Source: an uncultured Oscillospiraceae bacterium
Lineage (GTDB): Bacteria > Bacillota > Clostridia > Oscillospirales > Oscillospiraceae
Direction of reading: 5' to 3'
Assembly: GCA_947627735.1 (NCBI GenBank)
Contig: CANQXG010000003.1
Location: 1-64,000 of the forward strand
Length of the DNA stretch: 64,000 bases
Shown: in pieces, positions 9,516 to 17,221 of the stretch
Layout: each line of letters opens with the position of its first letter
Position numbering within the stretch: position 1 is the first letter of the stretch
Made by a program: the position numbers and the translations under genes
Notes under the pieces: model-generated
Seen by the model: only the letters and a program-made list of their open reading frames with translations
The model's database searches: none
What the model was told of the DNA's origin: nothing

Positions 9516-9620
9516 CCCCAAAGGGCACGCCTGCCCTTTGGGGAAAAGGAAGAAGCGCCCTGACCGACGGAGGAGCCTCCCCCGGGGTCCCCACGCGGCA
9601 CGCCTACCGCGTGGGGAAAA
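9516..9620. repeat. Two related intergenic stem-loop units
   Basis: Unit A has an 11-bp perfect stem (9516-9526 with 9533-9543) and loop ACGCCT. Unit B has a 10-bp stem (9589-9598 with 9607-9616) around CACGCCTA. Both share the loop core and the 3' flank GGGGAAAAGGAAGAA. The inner stem bases differ but stay complementary (AAAGGG/CCCTTT against ACGCGG/CCGCGT). This pattern points to a dispersed palindromic repeat family rather than two unrelated terminators. Confidence 0.65.
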
Positions 9621-9624
9621 GGAA

Positions 9625-9685
9625 GAACGACCCCGACCGATGAATGGGACTGGCTTGCCAGTACCATGAATCTTCGGGGTCGTTC
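9625..9685 (-). terminator. Ancestral terminator of tRNA-Ser, displaced by the insertion
   Basis: A 12-bp outer stem (GAACGACCCCGA and its complement) encloses an inner hairpin with ACTGGC/GCCAGT. Read on the minus strand it is followed by TTCTTCCTTTT. It lies directly beyond the left copy of the tRNA 3' half, so it was probably the native tRNA-Ser terminator before the element inserted. Confidence 0.65.
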
Positions 9686-9689
9686 TGAC

Positions 9690-9746
9690 GTGGCGGAAGC
9701 GGTGGGATTCGAACCCACGAGACCTTGCGGTCTACCTGATTTCGAG
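9690..9746 (-). repeat. Left attachment repeat (partial tRNA-Ser copy)
   Basis: 57 bp identical to 13935-13991. It covers tRNA-Ser from the anticodon loop to the CCA end plus one flanking base. It lacks the 5' half of the tRNA, so it is not a functional gene. It is the displaced attachment site of the integrated element. Confidence 0.9.
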
Positions 9747-10162
9747 AAAGGAGATTTCGAGGAAAACGCGATATATCCTCATATATCTTCATATCCGCTC
9801 ATGGCAAAATGCCCGTAATAATAAGAAAACGATATATCTTCATATATCGCTATGTAACTTCATATTCGGCGCTTGGGAGGGGATTTCAACAATTTCACAC
9901 AAGCGGGAATAGGGGGTATAATGATCTGGATGTGAACTGTTTTGAGGTACTTTGTAACGCTATGGAGGTCAAAGAACACCCGACTTTTGTTTTTGTATGG
10001 TATGACCCATTGTAACTTTGCTATGGTTAAATGTCAATGCTAGAGTTAAATTAGCTCATGGGCATGAAGAGGTGTTGAAATGTTGTTGTCAATCAAACGA
10101 AAAAGTGAGCTGTGGGGAGTTTCCTCCCCGCAGCAAATGAAAGGAGGATGGAAGAATATGTG
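9747..10162. repeat. Left end of element: arm-like repeats, no gene
   Basis: Contains GATATATCCTCATATATC at 9770-9787, GATATATCTTCATATATC at 9831-9848 and a longer block 9856-9900 (ACTTCATATTCGG, then GGATTTCA and TTTCACAC). A similar block is at the right end, 13707-13776. These are plausible integrase arm-type or accessory binding sites. I see no convincing gene in 9747-10162; short frames here lack ribosome binding sites. Confidence 0.5.
10096..10133 (-). terminator. Terminator of the integrase gene
   Basis: On the minus strand GCGGGGAG/CTCCCCAC forms a hairpin, followed a few bases later by CTTTTTCG. It lies just beyond the integrase stop. Confidence 0.55.
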
Positions 10163-12445
10163 TCATCGGGCTTCATCGCGGGCTTTTGACTTCCTGGCAG
10201 CCAAGCGTTCTGCTTCCCGTGGAAAAACAGCATTGTGGTAGGCTTCTAAGACGATGCTCTTTCGAGGGGCTCTTACCTCTACATATCTTGCGGTTACATC
10301 AGGCATATTGGTGGATATTCCAAGGGCGGTGCTTACTCCTTTCAGGGTGTGGCCCAAGATCTCCCCGACTGTGTAAAAGTCGCCGGTCAGTTCGTGCATA
10401 TTTGTAGCTGCGGTGTGTCGCAGATCGTGAAATCTGATATGGGGCATGTCATTGTGTCGTAGAAACTGCGGAAATTGAGTGGAGAGGTGATCAGGCCGGA
10501 GTGGACTTCCATCTGCTTTTGCGACAACGAGATCGTTGTCATAGTATGGCTGGCCGGCAAGTGTTGTAAGCTCTTTCTGGCGGGTCTGCAGTTGTTTCTG
10601 GCGGATGAAATAGGGTAAGGTCACATCTGTGATGGGAATGGTACGATCATGCGATTTGGTCGGAGCCATTTCCTCTACGACCTTAGTGCCGGGGGCAAGC
10701 CCGAAGGGAAGCTGCTCCACGATGGCAATGGTTTTGTTCTTTAGATCAATATTCTGCCAGCGAAGTCCAAGGACTTCACCACGGCGGAGGCCGTATAGCC
10801 CGCTCAATACCACGGGCATTTCCCATTCCCCGTTGGCGCACAAGCTCAATAGCTTCTGCACTTGCTCAATGGTATAGGGGGGAGGTGTTTTTGCGCTTTT
10901 TCCGAATTTAGTCATAATGTCACGCGCAGGATTCCTTTCAATGTAGTGATACTTTATGGCACCTTCCAGAGCAACGCTCAAGATACGCTGGGCATATCGG
11001 CAGGTGCTGGTGGCTAACCTCTTATCCGACATCTCTTTGAGCATGACGTCAATGTTTTCGGAGGTCAGGCTCCGCAGAGGAATGTGCCCAATAGAGGGGT
11101 TTATATGGGTCGTGATCATACCCTTGTAACTAGAAAATGTGCTGGGGCGAAGATTGGCTTTTCCGTATGTTTCAAGCCAGAAGGAAAGATAGTCCTTGAG
11201 AAGTGTCTTGGCCTGTGTCTGGGTGATGGGGACGTATGAGGGGTTCAGCAGCTTGTTGCGCATTTCTGCTTCGTGCTGAATGGCAGATTTTTTGGTCGGG
11301 AATCCGCGCTTTGCATAGACGTTCTCATTGGTGTTGATCTCTGTCAGGCCAGCGTCAGTCATGGTTATCGTCATGGAGCTGCCGCCCTGTTCGGCGGCAT
11401 ATTCCACGTTGAACTTGCCGTCGCTCTCGGCCCAGGTGGTGATCTTCTCGGTGCAGTCCTTGTCCCGGAAAAACTCAATGACCACATCGCCCCGGTTGTA
11501 GGTGATCCCCTGGGAGAGCTGATCCACAAAGGTGTAGGTGGTGAGCTGGGCGGCGGTGCTGGTGATAACGGGCAGGGTGGAGATGATCTGATAGTCCATC
11601 ACATCCCCGTCCGAGCCGGTGGCGGTATGGGCGTAGCCGTCCGCGATGTTGTCCGTGGAGCCGTCGTTCTTGCCCGTGTCGGCCTGGGCCTCCCGGACGG
11701 TCTTTTCCAACGTCGGAGCCCCGGTGTTGTTCTTGGGATAGAGGGTCACGTCATACATCCACTGCTCGCCGTCAATGGTGGTCATGGGCAGGCTCACGAG
11801 AAACGGATCGGTGGTGCAGGTGACATTTTCGGGCACCTCCACTTCCACGACCAGATACAGACCCAGGGGCAGGCCAGCAGCGGAAGTGTGGCCGTATTCG
11901 TCCGTTTCGGGGAGGACGGTGCCGCCGTGGGCGTTGATATAGCCCTCCAGGGCGTTTTTCGTGGTGGTGGCGTTGGACGAAAGGTTGCGCTCAAGAGCCG
12001 TAATAAGGGTGTCGCTGGCAAAGTAGTACACGTCCTGGTCATGGTGGTGGGCGTTGTCATAGGTGAGGCCCAGAGCCGTGAGTAGCTCGGTCGTGTCGCC
12101 GCCCATGGACATCCCATACAGAACCATGTTAGTGCGGGTATCGTTGCCCATGCTGGTGTAGGTGCAGATGTCGGCAATTTTCAAATACGAAAACTTTACG
12201 CCCTGGATGGCGTAGCCGCTGCCAAGGGCATTGATGACGGAATCATCGTAAACGCCGGAGGACACATAGGCCGAGGCGTCCCATACCTTGTCGGCGGCAG
12301 CGCGGGTCAGATCGTACTTGTAGATGTTCATGGAGGCCGTCTTGGACGTGTCGATGGTGTCATTGGCAGCAAAGGCCGTCACGGAGAGGGACAGCGCCAG
12401 CATGAGGGCCAGCGCGAGGGACAGGATCTTCTTGTAATTCTTCAT
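10163..12445 (-). CDS. Chimeric ORF: pilin N-terminal part fused to tyrosine recombinase
   Basis: 760 codons in one frame but two proteins. Residues 1-27 are a signal peptide. Residues to about 378 match the N-terminal portion of a sortase-assembled isopeptide pilin backbone, including the DVTLYPKN pilin-lysine motif, and break off inside the second domain without an LPXTG. From about 380 (KRGFPTKK) the protein is a phage-type integrase: an AP2/SAM-like DNA-binding region, then the catalytic set GLRRGE (Arg), TKSHDRTI (Lys), HDLRHT near 673, GHT, and Tyr near 720. Only the extreme N-terminus of the integrase is missing. The start has AAGGAG. The junction is at about 11300-11320, where base composition also changes. 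An in-frame deletion or assembly chimera is likely. A secreted integrase would not be functional, so excision would need an internal start. Confidence 0.85.
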   Translation of the reverse strand: MKNYKKILSLALALMLALSLSVTAFAANDTIDTSKTASMNIYKYDLTRAAADKVWDASAYVSSGVYDDSVINALGSGYAIQGVKFSYLKIADICTYTSMGNDTRTNMVLYGMSMGGDTTELLTALGLTYDNAHHHDQDVYYFASDTLITALERNLSSNATTTKNALEGYINAHGGTVLPETDEYGHTSAAGLPLGLYLVVEVEVPENVTCTTDPFLVSLPMTTIDGEQWMYDVTLYPKNNTGAPTLEKTVREAQADTGKNDGSTDNIADGYAHTATGSDGDVMDYQIISTLPVITSTAAQLTTYTFVDQLSQGITYNRGDVVIEFFRDKDCTEKITTWAESDGKFNVEYAAEQGGSSMTITMTDAGLTEINTNENVYAKRGFPTKKSAIQHEAEMRNKLLNPSYVPITQTQAKTLLKDYLSFWLETYGKANLRPSTFSSYKGMITTHINPSIGHIPLRSLTSENIDVMLKEMSDKRLATSTCRYAQRILSVALEGAIKYHYIERNPARDIMTKFGKSAKTPPPYTIEQVQKLLSLCANGEWEMPVVLSGLYGLRRGEVLGLRWQNIDLKNKTIAIVEQLPFGLAPGTKVVEEMAPTKSHDRTIPITDVTLPYFIRQKQLQTRQKELTTLAGQPYYDNDLVVAKADGSPLRPDHLSTQFPQFLRHNDMPHIRFHDLRHTAATNMHELTGDFYTVGEILGHTLKGVSTALGISTNMPDVTARYVEVRAPRKSIVLEAYHNAVFPREAERLAARKSKARDEAR

Positions 12446-12448
12446 GGA

Positions 12449-13348
12449 TCAATTCTCCTTCTTATATTTTTTATAGTTGCGGGCGACAAAAAAGCCCGTG
12501 CATCCGGCCAAACCCAGGAGGGCCGTGCCGATGGTCACGGGCAGCAGCAGGCCGGAACCGCCTGTCTGCGGAAGTGTGGTGATACGGTTGTTGGTGACGG
12601 TATAAGAAATATCGTATTCCTTATCCGTTTCGCCCTCCAAGGGGAGAGTGCCCTGAAACACAGGGTCTTTGAGCAGGCTCAATCCCGGTTGGGTCTTTGT
12701 CTCTGTCAGACGATAGTAGACTTTGCCATTGGCAACGAGACCGTCAAAAATGATAGAGCCATCCTCGCCTGTGGTGAGCTGGCCGGATTCAAGGCCCAGG
12801 CTGGTGCAGCCGCCGATGGTGGGCGTGGTGTCCGATCTGAATGTGACAGGACTCCAGGTGCTGCCGTCCTCGGACCATTCCAGCAGATAGGTCGTGCCGG
12901 AGAGCGCGCTGCCCTGGGTATCGACCTTGTGGACGGTGATGGAGCCGACACAGTAGATGTTGTCCCGTGTGAGGGTGATGACCTGTCCGTCCTCGATGAT
13001 TTCAAAGTCAAACACCGTTTCGTCCAGTTGGTAGCCATCCGGGGGCGTAGTTTCCTTGGCGGTATATTTGCCGTAGGGCAGCTCGTCCACGGTGAAGGTG
13101 CCATCCTCGCCAGTGGTTCCCTCGGTCACGGAGGCCCCGGTTTCGTCGTAGACCGTGAACACGGCTCCGGCCAGGGGTGTCTGGGTGAGAGCGTCCTGTT
13201 TGACGATGACCAGCTTTCCCTTGATGATGGTTTCCGGGACAGTGATTTCGGGGCGACTTCCAAAGAGAGGGATATGGCCCTCCTTTTGAACGGGGTCAAT
13301 CTTCCTCGCCGGCAAATTCCTCGGTTGCGAGGTCACACATGAGGTCAT
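12449..13348 (-). pseudogene. 5'-truncated LPXTG ancillary pilin with Cna-B domains
   Basis: The readable frame ends in a classic sorting signal: LPQTGGSG, a hydrophobic stretch and a basic KKYKKEN tail. Before it lie Cna-B/SpaA-type beta domains (KGKLVIVKQDA...GAVFTVYDE, GSITVHKVDT...) with PDGY and ETKT signatures. No signal peptide or large N-terminal adhesive region is present. Upstream of about 13262 the frame runs antisense-like through the end of the neighbouring gene, and no start codon follows the AAAGGAGGG at about 13282-13290. The protein is therefore the C-terminal remnant of a pilus ancillary subunit. Its stop is 3 nt before the pilin start, whose ribosome binding site it contains. 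Confidence 0.75.
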
Positions 13349-13676
13349 TCGTGTCGGCTATGAACTCGTCCATGAACATTTTTATGCCGTCGGGGAAAGG
13401 TTCCAGGCCCGTGATGGCCTCCGGCACATCAAGGTCGGTGAGGTCATGGAGAGCGATGACGAGGCCGAATGCCTCCGTGCTTTTTCCGCACTCCTGGAGA
13501 GCGGCGATGGACTTCTGGATCTTGCGGAGCGTGGCCAGAGAACTCGCATAGTAACGAAGCTCCTCCCAGAGCGGGGACGTGTAGATGCCGGAGATCATGT
13601 TGATGAGGTTGGCGGCGGACGGCATGGTGTTGTCCTTCTTCTCGATGGTGCTGCTGGTGATGTTTGCTTTCGACAT
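13296..13676 (-). CDS. Small hypothetical protein of the element
   Basis: 126 residues from the ATG at 13676, which has AAGGAGG at good spacing. Upstream codons in the same frame run through the arm-repeat region and are unlikely to be translated. The protein is acidic and helical (NLINMISGIYTSPLWEELRYYASSLATLRKIQKS...), with no membrane segment or known motif. I do not recognise it. Its acidic C-terminus (EEFAGEED) abuts the truncated LPXTG gene. It could be intact or could have lost its original 3' neighbour to the deletion. Confidence 0.6.
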   Translation of the reverse strand: MSKANITSSTIEKKDNTMPSAANLINMISGIYTSPLWEELRYYASSLATLRKIQKSIAALQECGKSTEAFGLVIALHDLTDLDVPEAITGLEPFPDGIKMFMDEFIADTNDLMCDLATEEFAGEED

Positions 13677-13706
13677 GATGATGTCCTCCTTAAAATAATG
13701 TAAACT

Positions 13707-13776
13707 GATATACGGCGATATATCTTGATGTAGCTTCATATACGCTTCTTGGGGTCCGATTTCACGCTTTTCACAC
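13707..13776. repeat. Right-end arm-like repeat block
   Basis: GATATATCTT, GCTTCATATACG, GGGGTCCGATTTCA and TTTTCACAC appear in the same order and spacing as the block 9831-9900 at the left end. The two are similar but not identical. They may bind the integrase or its accessory factors. Confidence 0.45.
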
Positions 13777-13896
13777 TAAGAAACGACAAATTCAGCACAA
13801 GACCAAGGCCGTGTTATCAACATTTTAGTGAAAAAATTTCAACAAAACGAAAATTGGCGCTGAGAAGTCGATCTTCAGTGCGCCATCCGTGAAATG

Positions 13897-13933
13897 AAAA
13901 AAGCCTTGAAAGACAAGGCTTTCAAGGCTTTTC
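13897..13933. terminator. Element-borne terminator for tRNA-Ser
   Basis: AAAGCCTTGAAAG pairs with CTTTCAAGGCTTT, flanked by A/T runs on both sides. It sits immediately downstream of the tRNA on the minus strand and replaces the ancestral terminator now at 9625-9685. Confidence 0.8.
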
Positions 13934-13934
13934 T

Positions 13935-13991
13935 GTGGCGGAAGCGGTGGGATTCGAACCCACGAGACCTTGCGGTCTACCTGATTTCGAG
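13935..13991 (-). repeat. Right attachment repeat
   Basis: 57 bp identical to 9690-9746. It forms the 3' half of the intact tRNA-Ser, so integration left the tRNA functional. Confidence 0.9.
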
Positions 13992-14024
13992 TCAGGCCCG
14001 TTATGACCACTTCGATACGCTTCC
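13936..14024 (-). tRNA. tRNA-Ser(CGA)
   Basis: 89 nt on the minus strand with encoded CCA. The acceptor stem is GGAAGCG with CGCTTCC. The anticodon arm CCTGA-CTCGAAA-TCAGG gives anticodon CGA (reads UCG). A long variable arm (TAGACCGCAAGGTCT) is typical of class II tRNA-Ser, and the T arm contains GGTTCGAATCC. It hosts the integrative element at its 3' half. Confidence 0.95.
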
Positions 14025-14074
14025 ATGCCCACATACTATATCATTTTGACCGGCGGGTGTCAACCTCGGACGGC

Positions 14075-14103
14075 TTTACAATCCCGCCGCCCGGGCCTAT
14101 AAT
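14075..14103 (+). promoter_or_regulatory. Promoter of the MFS gene
   Basis: TTTACA at 14075-14080 and TATAAT at 14098-14103, 17 bp apart, about 30 bp before the start codon. Confidence 0.7.
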
Positions 14104-14132
14104 GTGACCGATGAAAGAAAGGCGGGATGGGA

Positions 14133-15296
14133 ATGGCACGGTCGGGAAGGGCGCTGAACGGGGCCTACGGGGCGCTGAACGGCGTGTACTGGATGCTCTG
14201 CTGCCTGGCCTACTCCTTCACGGGAGTGTTCCTGCTGGGCCGGGGCTATTCCAACAGCCAGCTGGGCGTGATCGTGGCGGCGGGACACGTGCTGGGGCTG
14301 GTGCTCCAGCCGGTATTGGCGTCGCTGGCGGACAGGCCGGCCCGGGCGCCGCTGGCGGTGATTGCCGCCGTGACGGGCGCGGCGGGCCTGGCGGCGGCGG
14401 GCCTTATATGCCTGCCCGGCAAGAGCTGGGCGGTGACGGTGCTGACGGCGGGATTCCTGGCGCTGGTGATCGTGCTGCAGCCGCTGGTGAACGGCCTGGC
14501 CTATTATCTGGAGCGGCTGGGCGCGGCGGTGCCCTTCGGCCTGTGCCGGGCGGTGGGATCGCTGGCCTACGGGCTGTTGGCGGCGGTACTGGGCCGGGTG
14601 GTGCTGCGCACCGGGGAGATCGCCGTGCCCGCGGCGGGCATCCTGGCGGCGGCGGTGCTGCTCCTGCTGGCGGGCCTGTTCGCCCGGGCGGGCGCCCCGG
14701 ATAGGGCGCGGCGGGAGGAAGGCGGCGGCGCTTCCCCGGCGGGAGGGCTGCTGGCCGACGACCGGTTCAGGCGGATGCTGGCGGCCACGGCGCTGCTGTT
14801 TTTCGCCCACGCCGTCCTGTCCAGCTTCACCATCCAGATCGTGGAGAACGTGGGCGGCGACAGCGGGGACATGGGCCTGCTCACCGGCTATATCGCCGTG
14901 CTGGAGCTGCCGGGGATGCTGCTGTTCGAGCGGCTGCTGCGCCGGTTCTCCGCCGGGTCGCTGCTGCGGTTCTCGGCGGTGTTCTTCCCGGTGAAGACCC
15001 TGCTGGCCCTGGCCGCCGGGTCCGTGGCGGGGCTGTACGGGGCCATGTTCTTCCAAGGGCTGAGCTACGCCCTTTTCATCCCCGCCTCCGTCCGCTGGGC
15101 CGGGCAGATGGCCGGGCCGGACCGGGTGAACCGCGCCCAGGCGTGGATCACCGCCATGATAACCGTGGGCAACATCTGCGCCAGCGCCCTGGGCGGGCTG
15201 CTGCTGGATGGGGCGGGCGTGGGCTGGACCCTGGCCGCGGCCTCCGCCAGCGCCGCCGCCGGCGCGGCGCTGATGGTGTTCGGGGTAAAGAAGTAG
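14133..15296 (+). CDS. MFS permease
   Basis: About 387 residues with twelve hydrophobic helices and a central basic loop (APDRARREEGGG). The overall layout resembles the MFS_1-like / LacY-nucleoside-symporter branch. ATG 14133 is favoured by AAAGGCGG at about 14118; ATG 14127 is also possible. The substrate cannot be read from the sequence. Single gene with its own promoter and a convergent neighbour. Confidence 0.8.
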   Translation: MARSGRALNGAYGALNGVYWMLCCLAYSFTGVFLLGRGYSNSQLGVIVAAGHVLGLVLQPVLASLADRPARAPLAVIAAVTGAAGLAAAGLICLPGKSWAVTVLTAGFLALVIVLQPLVNGLAYYLERLGAAVPFGLCRAVGSLAYGLLAAVLGRVVLRTGEIAVPAAGILAAAVLLLLAGLFARAGAPDRARREEGGGASPAGGLLADDRFRRMLAATALLFFAHAVLSSFTIQIVENVGGDSGDMGLLTGYIAVLELPGMLLFERLLRRFSAGSLLRFSAVFFPVKTLLALAAGSVAGLYGAMFFQGLSYALFIPASVRWAGQMAGPDRVNRAQAWITAMITVGNICASALGGLLLDGAGVGWTLAAASASAAAGAALMVFGVKK

Positions 15297-15323
15297 ACAT
15301 AATTCGATTTACATAATATTATT

Positions 15324-15355
15324 GGACCGGGGGCAGGTGCTCCCGGTCCTATCTT
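15324..15355. terminator. Terminator between convergent genes
   Basis: GGACCGGG pairs with CCCGGTCC and is followed by a T-rich tract (TATCTTTACTTTTT) that overlaps the end of the regulator gene. Confidence 0.55.
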
Positions 15356-16107
15356 TACTTTTTCATGGCCCGCAGACACCGGACGGCGCTGACCAGGCAG
15401 GCCAGGCCCAGCGCGGCGGCCAGCAGGAAGAACAGCTCCGCTCCGCCGGACAGATGCTGCCGGAAAAAGCCCCAGAACAGGAACGCGCAGGGCGCGCCCG
15501 CCCCCAGACCCGCCAGATACATCGGATCGGCCCGATAAAAGCTGCCCGCGCCGGAGAGAGCGCACAGCGCCAGCGCCGTGACGGCGGAGGCGAGCAGCAC
15601 CGCCCCGGCCGCGGCGAACGCCCATTGGATGGGGCGGCTGTCCCGGTTCGCCCGGGCGAAGGACCCGCCGAAGAACAGCAGCATGAGGTTTACCGACGGT
15701 ATCCAGCCGCTGAGGACGCGGGCGGTGTCGCCGTCCGGCCAGCCCAGGAATAAGGCATTGGCGGGCAGCAGCACGTCCAGCGCCAGCACCAGGAAGAACG
15801 CGGCGTTTATCAGCTTTCTCTGGCGCAGCCACTCCTGGGCCAGGGCGAACAGGCCGATGGCGGCCTGCTCCGTGCGCTCCGTCAGATCCGCCGGCGGCAC
15901 CGTCTCTCCGGCGAACAGCTCCGCCGGGGACACCCCCAGCTCCCGGCACAGCGGCTCGAACATCGCCGCGTCGGGCAGGCCCCGGCCCGTCTCCCACTTG
16001 GATATTGCCTTGTCCGTCACATTCAGCCGTTCCGCCAGCTGGGCCTGGGTGAGGCCCAGCGCCCGCCGCCGGGCGGCGATGAACGCGCCTGTCTTTGTCT
16101 GGTCCAT
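15355..16107 (-). CDS. XRE-family regulator with membrane domain
   Basis: 250 residues. Residues about 8-65 form a helix-turn-helix of the Cro/C1 type (LGLTQAQLAERLNVTDKAISKWETGRGLP). About five hydrophobic helices follow from residue 100 on. Such proteins combine DNA binding with a membrane sensor or anchor. A TATACT on the minus strand at 16132-16137 is a likely -10 box. It is divergent from the membrane protein at 16232, which could be its target, though no operator is evident. Confidence 0.85.
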   Translation of the reverse strand: MDQTKTGAFIAARRRALGLTQAQLAERLNVTDKAISKWETGRGLPDAAMFEPLCRELGVSPAELFAGETVPPADLTERTEQAAIGLFALAQEWLRQRKLINAAFFLVLALDVLLPANALFLGWPDGDTARVLSGWIPSVNLMLLFFGGSFARANRDSRPIQWAFAAAGAVLLASAVTALALCALSGAGSFYRADPMYLAGLGAGAPCAFLFWGFFRQHLSGGAELFFLLAAALGLACLVSAVRCLRAMKK

Positions 16108-16231
16108 GGCTCCGCCTCCTTTGCGGGGAGAAGTATACCATATCCGGCGGGGAAAGTAACCCTACGGAACGTAGAGCGCGCTTTTCTTTGGCCGCCGTTT
16201 GTGCTATACTGCTCAGAAAGGGGGGCGGACC

Positions 16232-17080
16232 ATGAAAAACAGGGGGGAGCGGAGGAGCGTATCCTTCTGGCAGGCGGTGAAGGACGAGCTGCAGGAGAAC
16301 CGGCGGACGTTCATCGTCTACTCGGTGCTGCGGCTGCTGGTGCTGCTGGTGATCGTCCTGCAGGCGCTGAACAAAAACTGGGAGAACGTGTTCCTGGGCA
16401 TCGTGACGCTGGCGCTCATGATCGTGCCCAGCGTGCTGCAGGTGACGTTCAAGGTGGAGTTCCCGTCCCTGTTGGAGATCGTGATGCTGCTGTTCATCTT
16501 CGCCACGGAGGTGCTGGGGGAGATCGGCGCGTTTTATATCCTGATCCCCAACTGGGACACGGTGATGCACACCCTGAACGGATTTTTCTGCGCGGTGATT
16601 GGCTTTTCGCTGGTGGACATCCTGAACCGGTCCCGGCGGCTGACCTTCGACCTGTCGCCCTTTTTCATGGCGCTGGTGGCCTTCTGCTTCTCCATGACCA
16701 TCGGGGTGCTGTGGGAGTTTTTCGAGTTCGCCATGGACCGGCTGTTCGCCATGGACATGCAGAAGGACACGGTGGTCCACGCCTTCGCCTCCACCATGCT
16801 GGACCCCACCCGCAGCAACATCGCCGTGCCCGTCACGGGCATCACCGACGCGGCGGTGAACGGCAAGAGCCTGGGCCTGGGGGGCTATCTGGACATCGGC
16901 CTGATCGACACCATGGAGGACCTGTTCGTCAACTTCATCGGCGCGGCGGTGTTCTCCACCGTGGGGTATTTCTACGTCAAGTACAGCGCCCGCCGCTCCG
17001 GAAGCCTGGTGGAGCGGCTGGTGCCCACGCCCCGGACCGGGGGAAAGCACGCCAGTCCCCAGAAGAAAAAGGGCAAGTAA
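16232..17080 (+). CDS. Conserved membrane protein, DUF2238/YjdF-like
   Basis: 282 residues from the ATG at 16232, which has AAAGGGGGG. About six to seven membrane helices. The motifs NWDTVMHTLNGF and GVLWEFFEFAMDRLF recall the His- and Glu-containing helices of the DUF2238 membrane family; this assignment is tentative. The C-terminus is a basic cytoplasmic tail (SPQKKKGK). It is preceded by a TATACT box at 16205-16210 and closed by a hairpin terminator. Confidence 0.7.
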   Translation: MKNRGERRSVSFWQAVKDELQENRRTFIVYSVLRLLVLLVIVLQALNKNWENVFLGIVTLALMIVPSVLQVTFKVEFPSLLEIVMLLFIFATEVLGEIGAFYILIPNWDTVMHTLNGFFCAVIGFSLVDILNRSRRLTFDLSPFFMALVAFCFSMTIGVLWEFFEFAMDRLFAMDMQKDTVVHAFASTMLDPTRSNIAVPVTGITDAAVNGKSLGLGGYLDIGLIDTMEDLFVNFIGAAVFSTVGYFYVKYSARRSGSLVERLVPTPRTGGKHASPQKKKGK

Positions 17081-17087
17081 AAGCAAG

Positions 17088-17115
17088 GCCGGGGGTGGAT
17101 GCCCCCGGCTTTTTC
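17088..17115 (+). terminator. Intrinsic terminator
   Basis: GCCGGGGG/CCCCCGGC stem with loop TGGATG and then T5. Confidence 0.85.
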
Positions 17116-17131
17116 GGCCAAAAGCTGAAAA

Positions 17132-17187
17132 TATTCATAAGATTTATGAATAATCCTATTGATATTCATCCCGGGCAGGAGTATGAT
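17132..17187 (+). promoter_or_regulatory. argGH promoter with probable ArgR operator
   Basis: A perfect palindrome, TATTCATAA - 3 nt - TTATGAATA, spans 17132-17152. A further half-site ATATTCAT is at 17162-17169. The promoter is TTGATA (17159-17164), 17 bp, TATGAT (17182-17187). ATTCA/TGAAT half-sites are the core of ARG boxes in Bacillus and E. coli, and repressor on these sites would cover the -35 region. The position in front of argG makes arginine-dependent repression likely. Confidence 0.7.
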
Positions 17188-17221
17188 ACGCTTACTGTGA
17201 AAAACAGGAGGAAACCGACTC

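Larger units (their letters stand above)
9690..13991. mobile_element. Small integrative element in tRNA-Ser(CGA)
   Basis: About 4.2 kb bounded by perfect 57-bp repeats, with a tyrosine recombinase at the left end next to the attachment site, related arm-like repeats just inside both ends, and cargo of pilus-type surface proteins. The recombinase targets the 3' half of tRNA-Ser, a standard choice for tyrosine integrases. No replication, conjugation or excisionase genes are seen. The three larger cargo and integrase frames are chimeric or truncated, so the element is probably an internally deleted remnant. Base composition of the integrase part is visibly more AT-rich than the surrounding chromosome. 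Confidence 0.85.

Noticed and set aside
9690-9746. Second tRNA-Ser gene
   Set aside because: It lacks the 5' half and the anticodon stem partner; it is the attachment-site duplicate.
9809-10015. 68-codon frame at the left end of the element
   Set aside because: Runs through the arm-like repeats and has no ribosome binding site.
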